64,000 nucleotides of DNA from Streptosporangiaceae bacterium (GTDB lineage Bacteria; Actinomycetota; Actinomycetes; Streptosporangiales; Streptosporangiaceae). Position 1 is the first letter of the stretch, and the number at the start of each line of letters is the position of its first letter. Where the stretch lies: NCBI GenBank assembly GCA_025934635.1, contig JAICWX010000004.1, positions 7,216 through 71,215 on the forward strand, given 5' to 3'. Below are positions 15,954-24,774 of the stretch, one piece after another. The notes below the pieces were generated by a model. It ran no database searches. It was given only the letters and a program-made list of their open reading frames with translations, and was not told the DNA's origin. Both the position numbers and the translations under genes were made by a program.

Positions 15954-16568
15954 TTAGGCCGCGTTGAGCAAGATCATCGCGGCGCCGCAGGCCACTCCGG
16001 CGGCAAGCAGCCACATCGCCCGCCGTACCAGGCGGTACTTGCGATCCGCGATCACGCTTACCTGCAGCAGCTGCTCCGTGACGAGCTCAAATTGCCGGCT
16101 GGCGGATTGCCTGATGGTTTCCGTCACGTCAGCCGCCGAACGGGAATTCCTGATGTCAGCGTAATAGCTGTAGTACCGGCGCCAGTTCCCGCTCAGTCCA
16201 GCCGCCTGCCGACGGCGCGGATACACGGCAGCGAGAAGAACAGCGCCGCCAGCGGTGACGGCCGCGGCGGCGGCGCACCACAGGACTTCCGGGCCGAGCG
16301 GCAAGCGGAAGGGTGACCAGCCTCTTGCCACGATGACACTGGCCGCAGTGCTGAGCGCCACGCCAATCCCGGACAGCAGTATTGAGGCCTTGGTGTCAAC
16401 TCGATTCAGTTCCTCCCGAGCCTGCGCCAGCATTTTCTCGGCGTAGCGGTAAGCGCGCTCATCCTCATTGTTCATCTCCAGGCTTACCTTGCCGGCCGCC
16501 GCCTGGTAGTGACGGTTCCTCAGCCATGCGGACACCACGACCGCCAGCCAGAGCAGTCCGGTGCGCAT
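15954..16568 (-). CDS. Pycsar effector-like membrane protein (PycTM/DUF5706 type)
   Basis: Membrane protein of 204 residues. The hallmark segment NRVDTKASILLSG (residues 56-67) begins the first core transmembrane helix (about 61-81). A second lies at about 95-116 and a third at about 184-202, preceded by IADRKYRLVRRA, also typical of the family. An extra hydrophobic N-terminal stretch (4-16) is included with the ATG at 16568, which has GAGGGG upstream; MNNEDERAY at 16475 is the alternative start. Known PycTM effectors damage the membrane when they bind the cyclic nucleotide made by a partner cyclase. It is convergent with the cyclase unit, 37 bp from its last stop. The family call is good, the pairing inferred. 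Confidence 0.85.
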   Translation of the reverse strand: MRTGLLWLAVVVSAWLRNRHYQAAAGKVSLEMNNEDERAYRYAEKMLAQAREELNRVDTKASILLSGIGVALSTAASVIVARGWSPFRLPLGPEVLWCAAAAAVTAGGAVLLAAVYPRRRQAAGLSGNWRRYYSYYADIRNSRSAADVTETIRQSASRQFELVTEQLLQVSVIADRKYRLVRRAMWLLAAGVACGAAMILLNAA

Positions 16569-16706
16569 GGAGGACGCCCCTCGTTCCCGGTGACGCCGAG
16601 CCGCCGCCTTCTTATCATTCTGGCTTACGGACCGACGTTCCGGTATCGCGCAGGCCTCGACCGCAGATGTAACGCCTGTTAGATGCTTGTGCCAGATGGC
16701 GACGTG

Positions 16707-16724
16707 ATGAAATATTCGGTTCAT
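16707..16724. promoter_or_regulatory. inverted repeat overlapping the RpiR start codon
   Basis: ATGAA-N8-TTCAT, with an AT-rich centre (ATATTCGG), ends on the start codon of the RpiR-type regulator. It could serve autoregulation by steric block of translation or transcription. No ribosome binding site is seen in the same stretch. Arms are only 5 bp, so confidence is limited. Confidence 0.3.
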
Positions 16725-17604
16725 GCCGAGGGAAGCGCCGGTCGCCGAGCAGGTGCGGCTGACGCTCCCGTCGCTGCCCCGGGCGGAACGGCGGGTCGCG
16801 ATCACCCTTCTCGGGGACTATCCGGCCGCGGGCCTGGAAACCGTGGCGAGCCTGGCGGCGCGGGCAGGCACCAGCGGCCCGACGGTGCTGAGGCTCGCCT
16901 CCCGGCTGGGCTTTACCGGTTTTGCCGAATTGCAGCAGGCCCTGCGCGACGAGCTCACCGACCGGCACGCCTCTCCGCTGGCGCAGTACGGCAAACGCGA
17001 CGGTGCCGCCGGCATCCGGGCGGCGGGAGTGCAGCCGGAGCTGGTCACGTCAGCCGGCAGCGTCCTGCTGCGGGGCATCGAGTCGTCGTTCGGCCGCCTC
17101 AACCGGGACCACGTCGAGCGCTCGATCGGGCTGCTGGCTGACCAGCGTCATCCCGTGGTGACGGCCGGGGGGCGCTTCAGCGGCCTGCTCGCGCGTTACC
17201 TCGCGCTGCATCTGCAGGAGCTGCGCCCCGGAGTGACGTGGGCGGGCGAGCTGGAGCGGACGGGCACGCTGCTCGACGTCGGCCGCCGGCATGTTGTCGT
17301 CGTCTTCGATTTCCGCCGCTATCAGCGCGACACGGTACGGCTGGGACGCGCCGCGGCGCGGCAGGGGGCGACGGTGCTTCTGGTCACTGACCCGTGGCTG
17401 TCACCGCTGGCCGCCGACGCCGACATCATCCTGCCGGTCGAAGTCGGGGCGCCGAGCCCGTTCGACTCCCTGGTCCCCGCCCTGGCACTGGCGGAGATGC
17501 TGGTGGCCGGGGTCGTCGATGCCCTCGGCGACCAGCCGCGGGAACGGATCGCCCGCTACGACCGGCTATGGAGGGATGATGGCTTTGAGTACACTCCGTC
17601 ATGA
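16723..17604 (+). CDS. MurR/RpiR family transcriptional regulator
   Basis: Regulator of 293 residues with an N-terminal HTH_6 domain (about 1-75; VASLAARAGTSGPTVLRLASRLGFTG is the helix-turn-helix region) and a C-terminal SIS phosphosugar-isomerase-like sensing domain (about 120-265). The ATG at 16723 lacks an obvious ribosome site. It heads a rightward chain with an amidohydrolase, an M20 amidase and a glutamine-synthetase-like enzyme. The SIS domain normally binds phosphosugars, but in this setting the ligand may be an amide or amine intermediate. Control of the downstream operon is inferred from linkage. Confidence 0.92.
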   Translation: MPREAPVAEQVRLTLPSLPRAERRVAITLLGDYPAAGLETVASLAARAGTSGPTVLRLASRLGFTGFAELQQALRDELTDRHASPLAQYGKRDGAAGIRAAGVQPELVTSAGSVLLRGIESSFGRLNRDHVERSIGLLADQRHPVVTAGGRFSGLLARYLALHLQELRPGVTWAGELERTGTLLDVGRRHVVVVFDFRRYQRDTVRLGRAAARQGATVLLVTDPWLSPLAADADIILPVEVGAPSPFDSLVPALALAEMLVAGVVDALGDQPRERIARYDRLWRDDGFEYTPS

Positions 17605-17608
17605 CGAC

Positions 17609-18766
17609 ATGACCAACGGCGAGCCCGGGCGCACGCTCGGGGCGTTCGTCGACGGCCTGCCGCTGCTCGATCACCACTGTCACGGGGTGGTCAGGACAGA
17701 CCTCGACCGGGCCGGGTTCGAGTCCCTGGCCAGTGAATCGGACTGGCCGGCGCCGCCCGGTCAGACGCACCTCGACAGCCAGGCCGGGATCGCGATCCGC
17801 GCCGCCTGCGCCCCGCTGCTGGATCTGCCCCGCCACAGCGACGCCGCGACCTACCTGCGGCGCCGCGCCGAGCTGGGCGCCAGTGAGGTGAACCGCCGGC
17901 TGCTGCGGGCGACGGGAATCGAGACCTATTTCGTGGAGACCGGTTACCGGGGCGGCGAGGTGATGACGCCGGACGAGGTCGCGGAGGTCGCCGGCGCCGA
18001 GGCACGGACCGTGGTGCGGCTGGAGCGGGTCGCCGAGGAGCTCGCCGAGGCGGGCGTCAGCGCCAACGGCTTCAGCCAGTCCTACGCCGGGGCCCTGGCG
18101 CAGGCCACGGCCGGCGCCGTCGGGGTCAAGTCGGTCATCGCCTACCGGTACGGGCTGGACTTCGACCCGGCCCGGCCCTCGCCGCGGGAGACCGCCGCCG
18201 CGGCGGCGGAATGGCTGTACGACTGCGAGCAGCGCGGCAGCGTCCGGCTTGACCATCCGGTGCTGCTGCGCGCGGTCCTGTGGGCCGGCGTCGATCTCGG
18301 CAAGCCCATCCAGTTCCACGTGGGCTACGGCGACTCCGACATCGTCATGCACCGCTGCGATCCGACCAAGATGACCGGATTCCTGCACGCGACGCGGGAC
18401 AGCGGAGTGCACGTCATGCTGCTGCACTGCTACCCCTTCCAGCGTGAGGCCGGGTACCTGGCGCACGTCTACCCGCACGTCTGGCTCGACACGGGCGCCG
18501 CGGTCAGCTACACCGGGCCCAATTCGCTCGCGGTGGTGCGCGAGTCGCTCGAGGTGGCGCCGTTCGGGAAGGTCCTGTTCTCCACCGACGCGTTCGGCCT
18601 GCCCGAGCTCTACCTGTGCGGGGCGCGCCTGTGGCGCCGGGCGCTCGGGCTCCTGCTCCAGGAGTGGGTCGCCGCCGACTGGCTCTCCCCCGCCGATGCC
18701 GAGCGCTACGCGGCCGGTATCGCGTCACGGAACGCACGCGTGGCCTACGGCCTGGCGGAGCCGTGA
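17609..18766 (+). CDS. amidohydrolase family protein
   Basis: Metal-dependent hydrolase of 385 residues with a TIM-barrel. LLDHHCHG near residue 18-25 supplies the HxH metal ligands, HVMLLHCYPF the later His, and LFSTDAFGLPELY the catalytic Asp. Such proteins are commonly found beside glutamine-synthetase-like ligases in actinomycetes, as here. I chose the ATG at 17609, 4 bp after the regulator stop; ATGs at 17576/17579 sit directly behind GGAGGG but would give an N-terminus without family character. Its stop overlaps the next GTG (GTGA). The substrate is unknown; cleavage of an amide or formyl-type bond is likely. Confidence 0.85.
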   Translation: MTNGEPGRTLGAFVDGLPLLDHHCHGVVRTDLDRAGFESLASESDWPAPPGQTHLDSQAGIAIRAACAPLLDLPRHSDAATYLRRRAELGASEVNRRLLRATGIETYFVETGYRGGEVMTPDEVAEVAGAEARTVVRLERVAEELAEAGVSANGFSQSYAGALAQATAGAVGVKSVIAYRYGLDFDPARPSPRETAAAAAEWLYDCEQRGSVRLDHPVLLRAVLWAGVDLGKPIQFHVGYGDSDIVMHRCDPTKMTGFLHATRDSGVHVMLLHCYPFQREAGYLAHVYPHVWLDTGAAVSYTGPNSLAVVRESLEVAPFGKVLFSTDAFGLPELYLCGARLWRRALGLLLQEWVAADWLSPADAERYAAGIASRNARVAYGLAEP

Positions 18767-19959
18767 CGACCACGGCCGGCTGGGTCATGTCCCTGCGGGC
18801 GGCCCTGTCCGGGGAACTGCCGGCCGCGGTCGCGCTCCGGCACGCGCTGCACGCCGAACCGGAGCTCAGCGGGCACGAGCAGCGCACCGCCGCCCGGGTG
18901 GCGGCCGCTCTCGGCCAGCCCGGCGCCGCCGATGTCAGCGGCGGCCGCCTCGTCAGGATCGGTGACGCGGACGGCCCGGTGATAGCGGTCCGCGCCGAGC
19001 TCGACGCCCTGCCGATCGCGGAAGACACCGGGGTGGCATGGGCGGCGGGCAACGGCGCGGCCCACGCCTGCGGCCACGACGTCCACCTGGCGGCGCTCGT
19101 CGCGCTCGCCCGGGCGCTGCAGCGGTTCCCGGGGCCGTTCCCGCTGCTCGCGATGCTGCAGCCCCGGGAAGAGACCTACCCGAGCGGAGCCCGGGACCTG
19201 GTCGGCTCCGCTGCCCTGACCGGTCACGACGTGCTGGCCGTGATCGGCGCGCACCTTCAGCCCCAGCTGGCCAGGGGCGTCGTCACCGCCGGCGCCGGCC
19301 CGGTCAACGCGGCCGCTGACGAGTTCCGCATCACCGTCCGCGGGCGGGGCGGCCACGCCGCCTACCCGCAGACCACCCGCGACCCGATCGTCGCCGCCGC
19401 CCACGTCATCGTCGCCCTGCAGCACCTGATCAGCCGGCGCACCGATCCGCTGCACGCCGCGGTGCTGACGGTCGGGTCGGTCCGCGCCGGGGAGGCCGCC
19501 AACGTCATCCCGGCCACGGCGGTGATGACGGGGACCCTGCGGACCTTCGAGCCCGCCGACCGCCAGCAGCTGCGGACGGCGATCGAGACCGCGGCCAGGG
19601 CGACGGCGACGGCTTATGAGTGCACCGCCGAAGCCAGCTTCACCGAAGGCGAGCCGGTGCTGCGCAACGACGCCCGGCTGGCCGCGGTCACCGAGCCGGA
19701 GCTGGAGGCCGCGGGCATGCGCATCGCCGAGCCGTTGCGCTCCTGCGGCTCCGACGACTTCTCCTACTACTGCTCCCGCTACCCCTCCCTCATGATGTTC
19801 GTCGGCACCGGGCCGGGTCCGGCCGGCGCGCCCGGCCTGCATCACCCGTCCTTCCTGCCTCCCGACGACGCGGTGGCCGACGTGGCCGGCGTCATGCTCG
19901 CCGGGTACCTCGGCGCCTGCGCCCTGCACGCCCCGGCCGCCGGAGACCGCCGTGACTGA
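18763..19959 (+). CDS. M20 family amidohydrolase (N-acyl-amino acid hydrolase type)
   Basis: Zinc-dependent amidase of 398 residues. The M20 signature is clear: AELDALPI, HACGHDVHLAAL (metal ligands), HLQPQLARG, the dimerisation-domain segment GRGGHAAYP, and HHPSF near the end. I used the GTG at 18763 overlapping the previous stop; an in-frame ATG at 18787 would drop 8 residues. It also overlaps the following gene by 8 bp. It probably removes an acyl or carbamoyl-type group from an amino acid or amine. In the operon it sits between a second hydrolase and a ligase, consistent with a salvage or detoxification route. Confidence 0.92.
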   Translation: MTTTAGWVMSLRAALSGELPAAVALRHALHAEPELSGHEQRTAARVAAALGQPGAADVSGGRLVRIGDADGPVIAVRAELDALPIAEDTGVAWAAGNGAAHACGHDVHLAALVALARALQRFPGPFPLLAMLQPREETYPSGARDLVGSAALTGHDVLAVIGAHLQPQLARGVVTAGAGPVNAAADEFRITVRGRGGHAAYPQTTRDPIVAAAHVIVALQHLISRRTDPLHAAVLTVGSVRAGEAANVIPATAVMTGTLRTFEPADRQQLRTAIETAARATATAYECTAEASFTEGEPVLRNDARLAAVTEPELEAAGMRIAEPLRSCGSDDFSYYCSRYPSLMMFVGTGPGPAGAPGLHHPSFLPPDDAVADVAGVMLAGYLGACALHAPAAGDRRD

Positions 19960-21322
19960 GCTGGCCGCCCGGGTGGATGAACTGCGGCGGGACGGCGTCC
20001 GGCTGCTCGCGGGGACGATCGTCGACAACGCCGGGGTCCTGCGCACCAAGGCCGTACCGGGTGCGCAGCTCCAGGCCGCCGTCACCCGTGGCGTGGGACT
20101 GTCCCCGGTGTTCGCCGTCATGTGCGTCGACGGCTTCATCACCAGCGCGGCCGGGTACGGCGGTCCGGCCGGGGACATGCGGCTGCTGCCTGATCTCAGC
20201 GCGGCCGCGATGCTCGCACCGGAGGCCGGGCTGGCCTGGGCGCCGATGAACCAGCATGACCAGGAGCTGGCGGTGATGGAAACCTGCCAGCGCAGCGCGC
20301 TGCGCCGCTGGCAGGACCGGGCCGAGGCCGCCAGCCACCGGTACCTGATGGGCCTGGAATGCGAGTTCACGGTCTTCCGCCCCGCCGCTGACGGCCCCGC
20401 CGCTGACGGCCCGGTGCCGGCGCACGCCGGGCCCGCCTACGGGCTGGGCGCCCTGCTTGATCTCGAGGACTTCGTGACCGATGCCGTCCAGGAACTGGAG
20501 CGCGTCGGCGTCGGCGTCGAGCAGTTCCATCCCGAGTACGGCCCGGGGCAGATGGAAGTCTCGCTGTCCCCGGCCGTCCCCGTCACGGCCGTCGACCAGT
20601 ACCTGCTCACGCGGATCATGCTCCGGCGAACCGCCCGCCGTCACGGCCTGCAGGTCTCCTATGCCCCCGTCACCGTGGCGGACCCGGGGGCGGTCGGCAA
20701 CGGCTTCCATGTCCACTTCTCCGTTCACGCCGAGGGGCGGAACGTTTTCAGCGGCGGCACCGGCCGGTACGGCATGACCGAGACCGGTGAGCACCTGCTG
20801 GCCGGGATCCTGGCCGGGCTGCAGGACGCCACCGGGCTGTTCGCGCCCAGCCCGCTCAGCTACGCCCGGCTCGTGCCCGGCCACTGGGCCGGCGCGTACG
20901 CCTGCTGGGGCCTGGAGAACCGGGAAGCCGCCCTGCGGTTCGTCCAGGGCACTGTCACCAGCCGCGGCTCGAGCGCGAACTGCGAGCTGAAGTCGGTCGA
21001 CGCCTCAGCCAACCCGTACCTGGTTGCGGCCGCGATCATCGCCCTGTCCCAGCATGGCGTCACCGCCCGCCTGTCCCTGCCCGACCCGGTCACCGCCGCC
21101 CCCGACTCCCTGCCGGCCGGGGTGCGGGAACGCGCCGGCATTCGCCGGCTGCCCGCCGATCTCGGGGCGGCCCTGGACAACCTGCAGCAGTCACGGCTGC
21201 TGCGGGACGCGCTCGGCGATGCCATGATCGACACCTTCGCCGCCGTGCGCCGGTACGAGCTCAGCACCTACGCCGCCAGGCCCCTCAGCGAGGTCGTCCC
21301 GCTGATGAGGTGGGCGTACTGA
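19952..21322 (+). CDS. glutamine synthetase family protein (gamma-glutamylamide ligase type)
   Basis: Ligase of 456 residues with the glutamine synthetase fold. GLECEFTVF, EQFHPEYGPGQMEVSL, GNGFHVHFSVH and WGLENREAALRF correspond to the conserved metal, glutamate and ATP sites. The N-terminal beta-grasp is short, as in GlnA3/GlnA4-like enzymes that glutamylate polyamines or ethanolamine rather than ammonia. The GTG start lies inside the end of the M20 gene, so expression is coupled. Lack of the adenylylation-loop context and its catabolic neighbours argue against a housekeeping GlnA. The real acceptor amine is unknown. Confidence 0.9.
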   Translation: MTELAARVDELRRDGVRLLAGTIVDNAGVLRTKAVPGAQLQAAVTRGVGLSPVFAVMCVDGFITSAAGYGGPAGDMRLLPDLSAAAMLAPEAGLAWAPMNQHDQELAVMETCQRSALRRWQDRAEAASHRYLMGLECEFTVFRPAADGPAADGPVPAHAGPAYGLGALLDLEDFVTDAVQELERVGVGVEQFHPEYGPGQMEVSLSPAVPVTAVDQYLLTRIMLRRTARRHGLQVSYAPVTVADPGAVGNGFHVHFSVHAEGRNVFSGGTGRYGMTETGEHLLAGILAGLQDATGLFAPSPLSYARLVPGHWAGAYACWGLENREAALRFVQGTVTSRGSSANCELKSVDASANPYLVAAAIIALSQHGVTARLSLPDPVTAAPDSLPAGVRERAGIRRLPADLGAALDNLQQSRLLRDALGDAMIDTFAAVRRYELSTYAARPLSEVVPLMRWAY

Positions 21323-21397
21323 CGTGCGGTGGTCAGCGCCCGGATGTCTACTGGTTACGACGTCCGGGGCCGGCGGCAGCTATGACAGGAGAACCAC

Positions 21398-22585
21398 GTG
21401 GACACCCGCAATGTGACAACCGGCGGCGGTGACGCAGGCGAGGACCGGGGGCGGGAGGACCCGGTCCCGGTGCGGCCGCCCGCCGGGCCGGCTGGCGCGA
21501 CGCCCCCGGGCGTGATGTTCCGGTGGGGCCTGTACGTCAGCCTCGCGGTGCTGGCGGTCCTGCTCGCGGCCGCCGCCGTCTACACCACCCGGGCGGTCCT
21601 GGTCCGGGTGCTCATCGCGCTGTTCATCGCGGTCAGCCTGGACCCGGCGGTGCGCGCGCTGACTCACCGGGGCATGCGCCGCGGCCTGGCCGTGCTGGTG
21701 ATCTTCGCGATCGCGGGCGGCCTGACCGCCGCGTTCCTGATCTCGGTCATCCCGGCCCTGGTCAGCCAGTTCCAGTCCCTGGTGCACGACTTCCCCGGGT
21801 ACGTGGCGAGCCTGTCGGACCGGTCTTCGCGGTTCCGCCAGCTGACCGACCGGTTTCACCTGACCACCAAGGTCCAGGGCCTGATCGCGGACCTGCCCGG
21901 CCGTCTCGGCGGCGGCGCGCTCGGGTTCACCCGCCGCTTGTTCAGCGCGCTGTTCGACACGCTGACCGTGGTGGTGCTGGCCATCTACTTCATGGCCGAC
22001 ATGCCCCGGCTGCGGCACAACACGATGCGGCTGTTCCCCCGGGCCCGGCGGGCCCAGGCCGTGCGCATCACCGACGTGATGGTGGACAAGGTCGGCTCCT
22101 ACATGATCGGCAACCTGCTGATCTCCCTGGTGGCCGGGCTGGCCGCCTTCGCCGTCTTCGCCGCGCTGTCGGTACCGTTCGCGGTGCCGCTGGCGTTCGT
22201 GGTCGCGGTATGCGACCTGATCCCGATGATCGGCGCGACGCTGGGCGCCGTGGTCTGCGTGGCCGCCGCGCTGCTCACGACGGACCTGTGGCCCACCACG
22301 GTGATCGTGGCCATCTTCTTCGTCCTGTACCAGCAGGTGGAGAACTACCTCGTCGCGCCCCGGATCCTGCGGCAGACGGTCAGCCTGAGCGCGGCCGCGG
22401 TGCTGCTGGCCGCCCTGATCGGCGGCACCGTCCTGGGCCTGGTCGGCGCCCTGATGGCGATCCCCGTCGCGGCCGGGCTCAAAGTCGTCCTGGCCGAACG
22501 GCTCCAGGCGCGCGACACTGACGAGCTGGATGCCACGCGGCCCGGCGAGGACGCGGCGGCCGCGGACCCCGGTGGTGCCGGGTAG
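21398..22585 (+). CDS. AI-2E family transporter
   Basis: Membrane protein of 395 residues with about 7-8 hydrophobic segments and the central amphipathic stretch (about 125-165) usual for the AI-2E/PerM family. The C-terminal half has AVCDLIPMIGATLGAV and YQQVENYLVAPRI, which match the conserved core of this family. The GTG at 21398 follows AGGAGA at good spacing. Members export small signals or ions, but the substrate is seldom known; the name does not prove autoinducer transport. It stands alone between the ligase operon and a hydrolase. Confidence 0.92.
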   Translation: MDTRNVTTGGGDAGEDRGREDPVPVRPPAGPAGATPPGVMFRWGLYVSLAVLAVLLAAAAVYTTRAVLVRVLIALFIAVSLDPAVRALTHRGMRRGLAVLVIFAIAGGLTAAFLISVIPALVSQFQSLVHDFPGYVASLSDRSSRFRQLTDRFHLTTKVQGLIADLPGRLGGGALGFTRRLFSALFDTLTVVVLAIYFMADMPRLRHNTMRLFPRARRAQAVRITDVMVDKVGSYMIGNLLISLVAGLAAFAVFAALSVPFAVPLAFVVAVCDLIPMIGATLGAVVCVAAALLTTDLWPTTVIVAIFFVLYQQVENYLVAPRILRQTVSLSAAAVLLAALIGGTVLGLVGALMAIPVAAGLKVVLAERLQARDTDELDATRPGEDAAAADPGGAG

Positions 22586-22597
22586 GGTTCGCGGAGG

Positions 22598-23311
22598 CTA
22601 CGCCTGCGTCCGGTTTCCGGCCTCGTCGCGGCGCAGGAAGTCGAGCGCGGCCTGCACGAAACGGAAGTCCCGCAGCGTCCCGAAATGGTCGGGTCCCGGC
22701 AGGGTCACGAGCCTGACGTCGGGCAGGGCGGCGATCAGCCGGTCGGCGGGAGCCGCGAAGTCGCGGTCACCCAGGATGACGAGCACCCGGGCGCGGATTC
22801 CGGCGACCTCTGCCTCGGTCAGCGGAGCGTGCGGCCGGCGCAGGCACGCGGCCAGCGCCGCCGCGTCGTTGCCCGGCGCGCGTGCGTAGTGGGCCAGCGC
22901 CGCGGCCACGGGGCCGGCCGCCGGCTCGGCCTGCCCGGTCTCCACGGCCCTGGCCGTGGGCTCCGGATCGGTGCTGGCGAACAGGCCGTCGCCGGTGCCG
23001 GCGACGACGACCCGCCGGAACCGGTCCGGCGCGGCGGCGGCCGCGCGGAGCAGGAGCTGGGCGCCGAGGCTGAAGCCCACCGCGTCGGCCGGCCCGGCGG
23101 CCGGCAGCGCGGCCAGGACCGACTGCTCGAGCGAGGAGTAGGCGGCCGGGTCCCGTGGCCTGGCCGCCTGCCCGTGGCCGAGCAGGTCCACGCCGATCAC
23201 CTCGCGGCCCTCGTCGCGCAGCAGGTCGGCCCAGCCCGGCTCGCGCCAGTTCCGCTCGTACGAGGACGCGAAGCCATGGATCAGCATGACGGGCACGTCG
23301 TCCACTGTCAC
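22598..23311 (-). CDS. alpha/beta hydrolase
   Basis: Hydrolase of 237 residues. The oxyanion segment LIHGFASSYERNW is at the N-terminus, the nucleophile elbow is GFSLGAQ, the acid residue lies in LVILGDRDFAAP, and the histidine in GPDHFGTLR. A GTG at 23311 is the likely start. It converges on the transporter gene (12 bp between stops) and is transcribed leftward, 49 bp from the VWA protein, with which it might be co-transcribed. Substrate unknown. Confidence 0.88.
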   Translation of the reverse strand: MTVDDVPVMLIHGFASSYERNWREPGWADLLRDEGREVIGVDLLGHGQAARPRDPAAYSSLEQSVLAALPAAGPADAVGFSLGAQLLLRAAAAAPDRFRRVVVAGTGDGLFASTDPEPTARAVETGQAEPAAGPVAAALAHYARAPGNDAAALAACLRRPHAPLTEAEVAGIRARVLVILGDRDFAAPADRLIAALPDVRLVTLPGPDHFGTLRDFRFVQAALDFLRRDEAGNRTQA

Positions 23312-23360
23312 CTCGCCTGTCGCCTTGCTCGCCGCAGCACCGGTCCGCTCCCGTCCGGCG

Positions 23361-24773
23361 CTAATCGAGTGCTTCCACGAACTCCTTCAGCTGCCGGAGA
23401 TTGCGGCATTCCACCACCTCGTCGCAGTACTTCCCGTACTCCGAGATGATGGAGTCACCGGAATCCCAGGTGTTGGCCGGCTCGGGATTGAGCCAGTACA
23501 CGTGACGTGCGCGCTGCCGGATGGCCCGGAGTATCACCGAGCGCGATGCGTGATAGTTGCTGCGCCCGTCCCCCAGGATGATCACGCTGGTTCTCGCCTT
23601 GATCTGCGGGCCCCACCGCTCCCAGAAGCTCTCCAGGACCATGCCGTAGTCGGAATGGCCGTCGAGGCGGACCACCCCCGGCCGGCTGCTGATACGGCGG
23701 ACGGCCGTGGTGATATCCGGCGCCGCGCTCAGGTCGTCGGTGATCTCCTCGATGCCGTCGGTGAAGGCGAAGCTCCGGACCCGGGAGAACTCCGAGCCGA
23801 TGGAGTTCGCCAGCTGCAGCGTGAAGCCGGCGAAGGCCGCCACGGAGGAGGAGACGTCGGCGATCAGCATGATCTCCGGCTTGGACGGGTGGGGCTTGCG
23901 GAAGACGAGATCGGCCGGCACGCCGCCGTTGGCGAGGGACTGCCGGATCGTCCGCCGGAAATCCAGCGCCGAACGGGAGTGGTGGCGGCGCTTGCGGACC
24001 ATGCGCGCGGCCAGCTTCCGGCCGAGCAGCTGGACGGCCTGCCTGATCGCGGCCAGCTGCTCCGCCGAGGCGTTGAGGAAGTCGACGTCTTCGGGCAGCG
24101 ACACGCGCAGCGTGCGGGCTACCGCCGCGGCGCCCCGGTCGGCGACCAGCCTGCGGCGGATCTCGGCTTCCGCCTCGGTGCGGAGGTCGTCCACCTGGCC
24201 GCGGCGGCGTTCGGCGGCCAGGGCACGGTCCATCTCCGGCCGGTCCGCCGGGCCGTCAGCCGCGATCAGGCGGGCGAGCAGCCCTTCGGTGTTGAGCCGC
24301 CGCAGGGTGTGGTAGAGGTAGTACACCCCGGCCACCGGCCGCCCCGGCTCGACGTTCGCGTACCGGCTGACGGCCTCGGCCAGCACCGCGCGGATGAGCA
24401 CCTGGTCGCCGGCCTGCACGGCCCGGAAGAGCAGGTCATCCAGGTCGGCGTCGCTGAGCGCCGCGACGATGCCCGGCCGGCCCGCGCCGTTCGCCGCGGC
24501 GGCCTGGCCGTTGGCGGCCGCGGTACCGGCCGCCTGGTCGCTGTTCCCCACCCGGCGGTCGCCGAAGAACAGGTCGAAGACCGTTTCGAACGCGTGGTAG
24601 TGCTCGGCGCTCTTGACCAGCGTGGCGGCCAGCGCGCTTTTCAGCGCCGCGCGGTCGGCGATGGGCATGGCCAGGACCGCGGCCGTGGCGTCCACGTTCT
24701 CCGACACCGAGATCGGCAGCCCGATCGTGCGCAGCTCGGCGATGAAGGCGGCCAGCGTCGCCCGGCTGGTCAT
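23361..24773 (-). CDS. VWA domain-containing protein (CoxE-like), partner of MoxR ATPase
   Basis: Protein of 470 residues. The C-terminal third (about 285-470) is a von Willebrand A fold with the metal-ion adhesion motif start MLIADVSSS. The N-terminal two thirds are helical with an Ala/Gly-rich linker (about 80-100). This is the CoxE-type layout. MoxR/CoxE pairs act as chaperones for metal-cofactor insertion or complex assembly. The ATG at 24773 is 1 bp from the stop of the MoxR gene, so the two are tightly coupled. No obvious client enzyme is encoded next to it. Confidence 0.88.
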   Translation of the reverse strand: MTSRATLAAFIAELRTIGLPISVSENVDATAAVLAMPIADRAALKSALAATLVKSAEHYHAFETVFDLFFGDRRVGNSDQAAGTAAANGQAAAANGAGRPGIVAALSDADLDDLLFRAVQAGDQVLIRAVLAEAVSRYANVEPGRPVAGVYYLYHTLRRLNTEGLLARLIAADGPADRPEMDRALAAERRRGQVDDLRTEAEAEIRRRLVADRGAAAVARTLRVSLPEDVDFLNASAEQLAAIRQAVQLLGRKLAARMVRKRRHHSRSALDFRRTIRQSLANGGVPADLVFRKPHPSKPEIMLIADVSSSVAAFAGFTLQLANSIGSEFSRVRSFAFTDGIEEITDDLSAAPDITTAVRRISSRPGVVRLDGHSDYGMVLESFWERWGPQIKARTSVIILGDGRSNYHASRSVILRAIRQRARHVYWLNPEPANTWDSGDSIISEYGKYCDEVVECRNLRQLKEFVEALD

Positions 24774-24774
24774 G

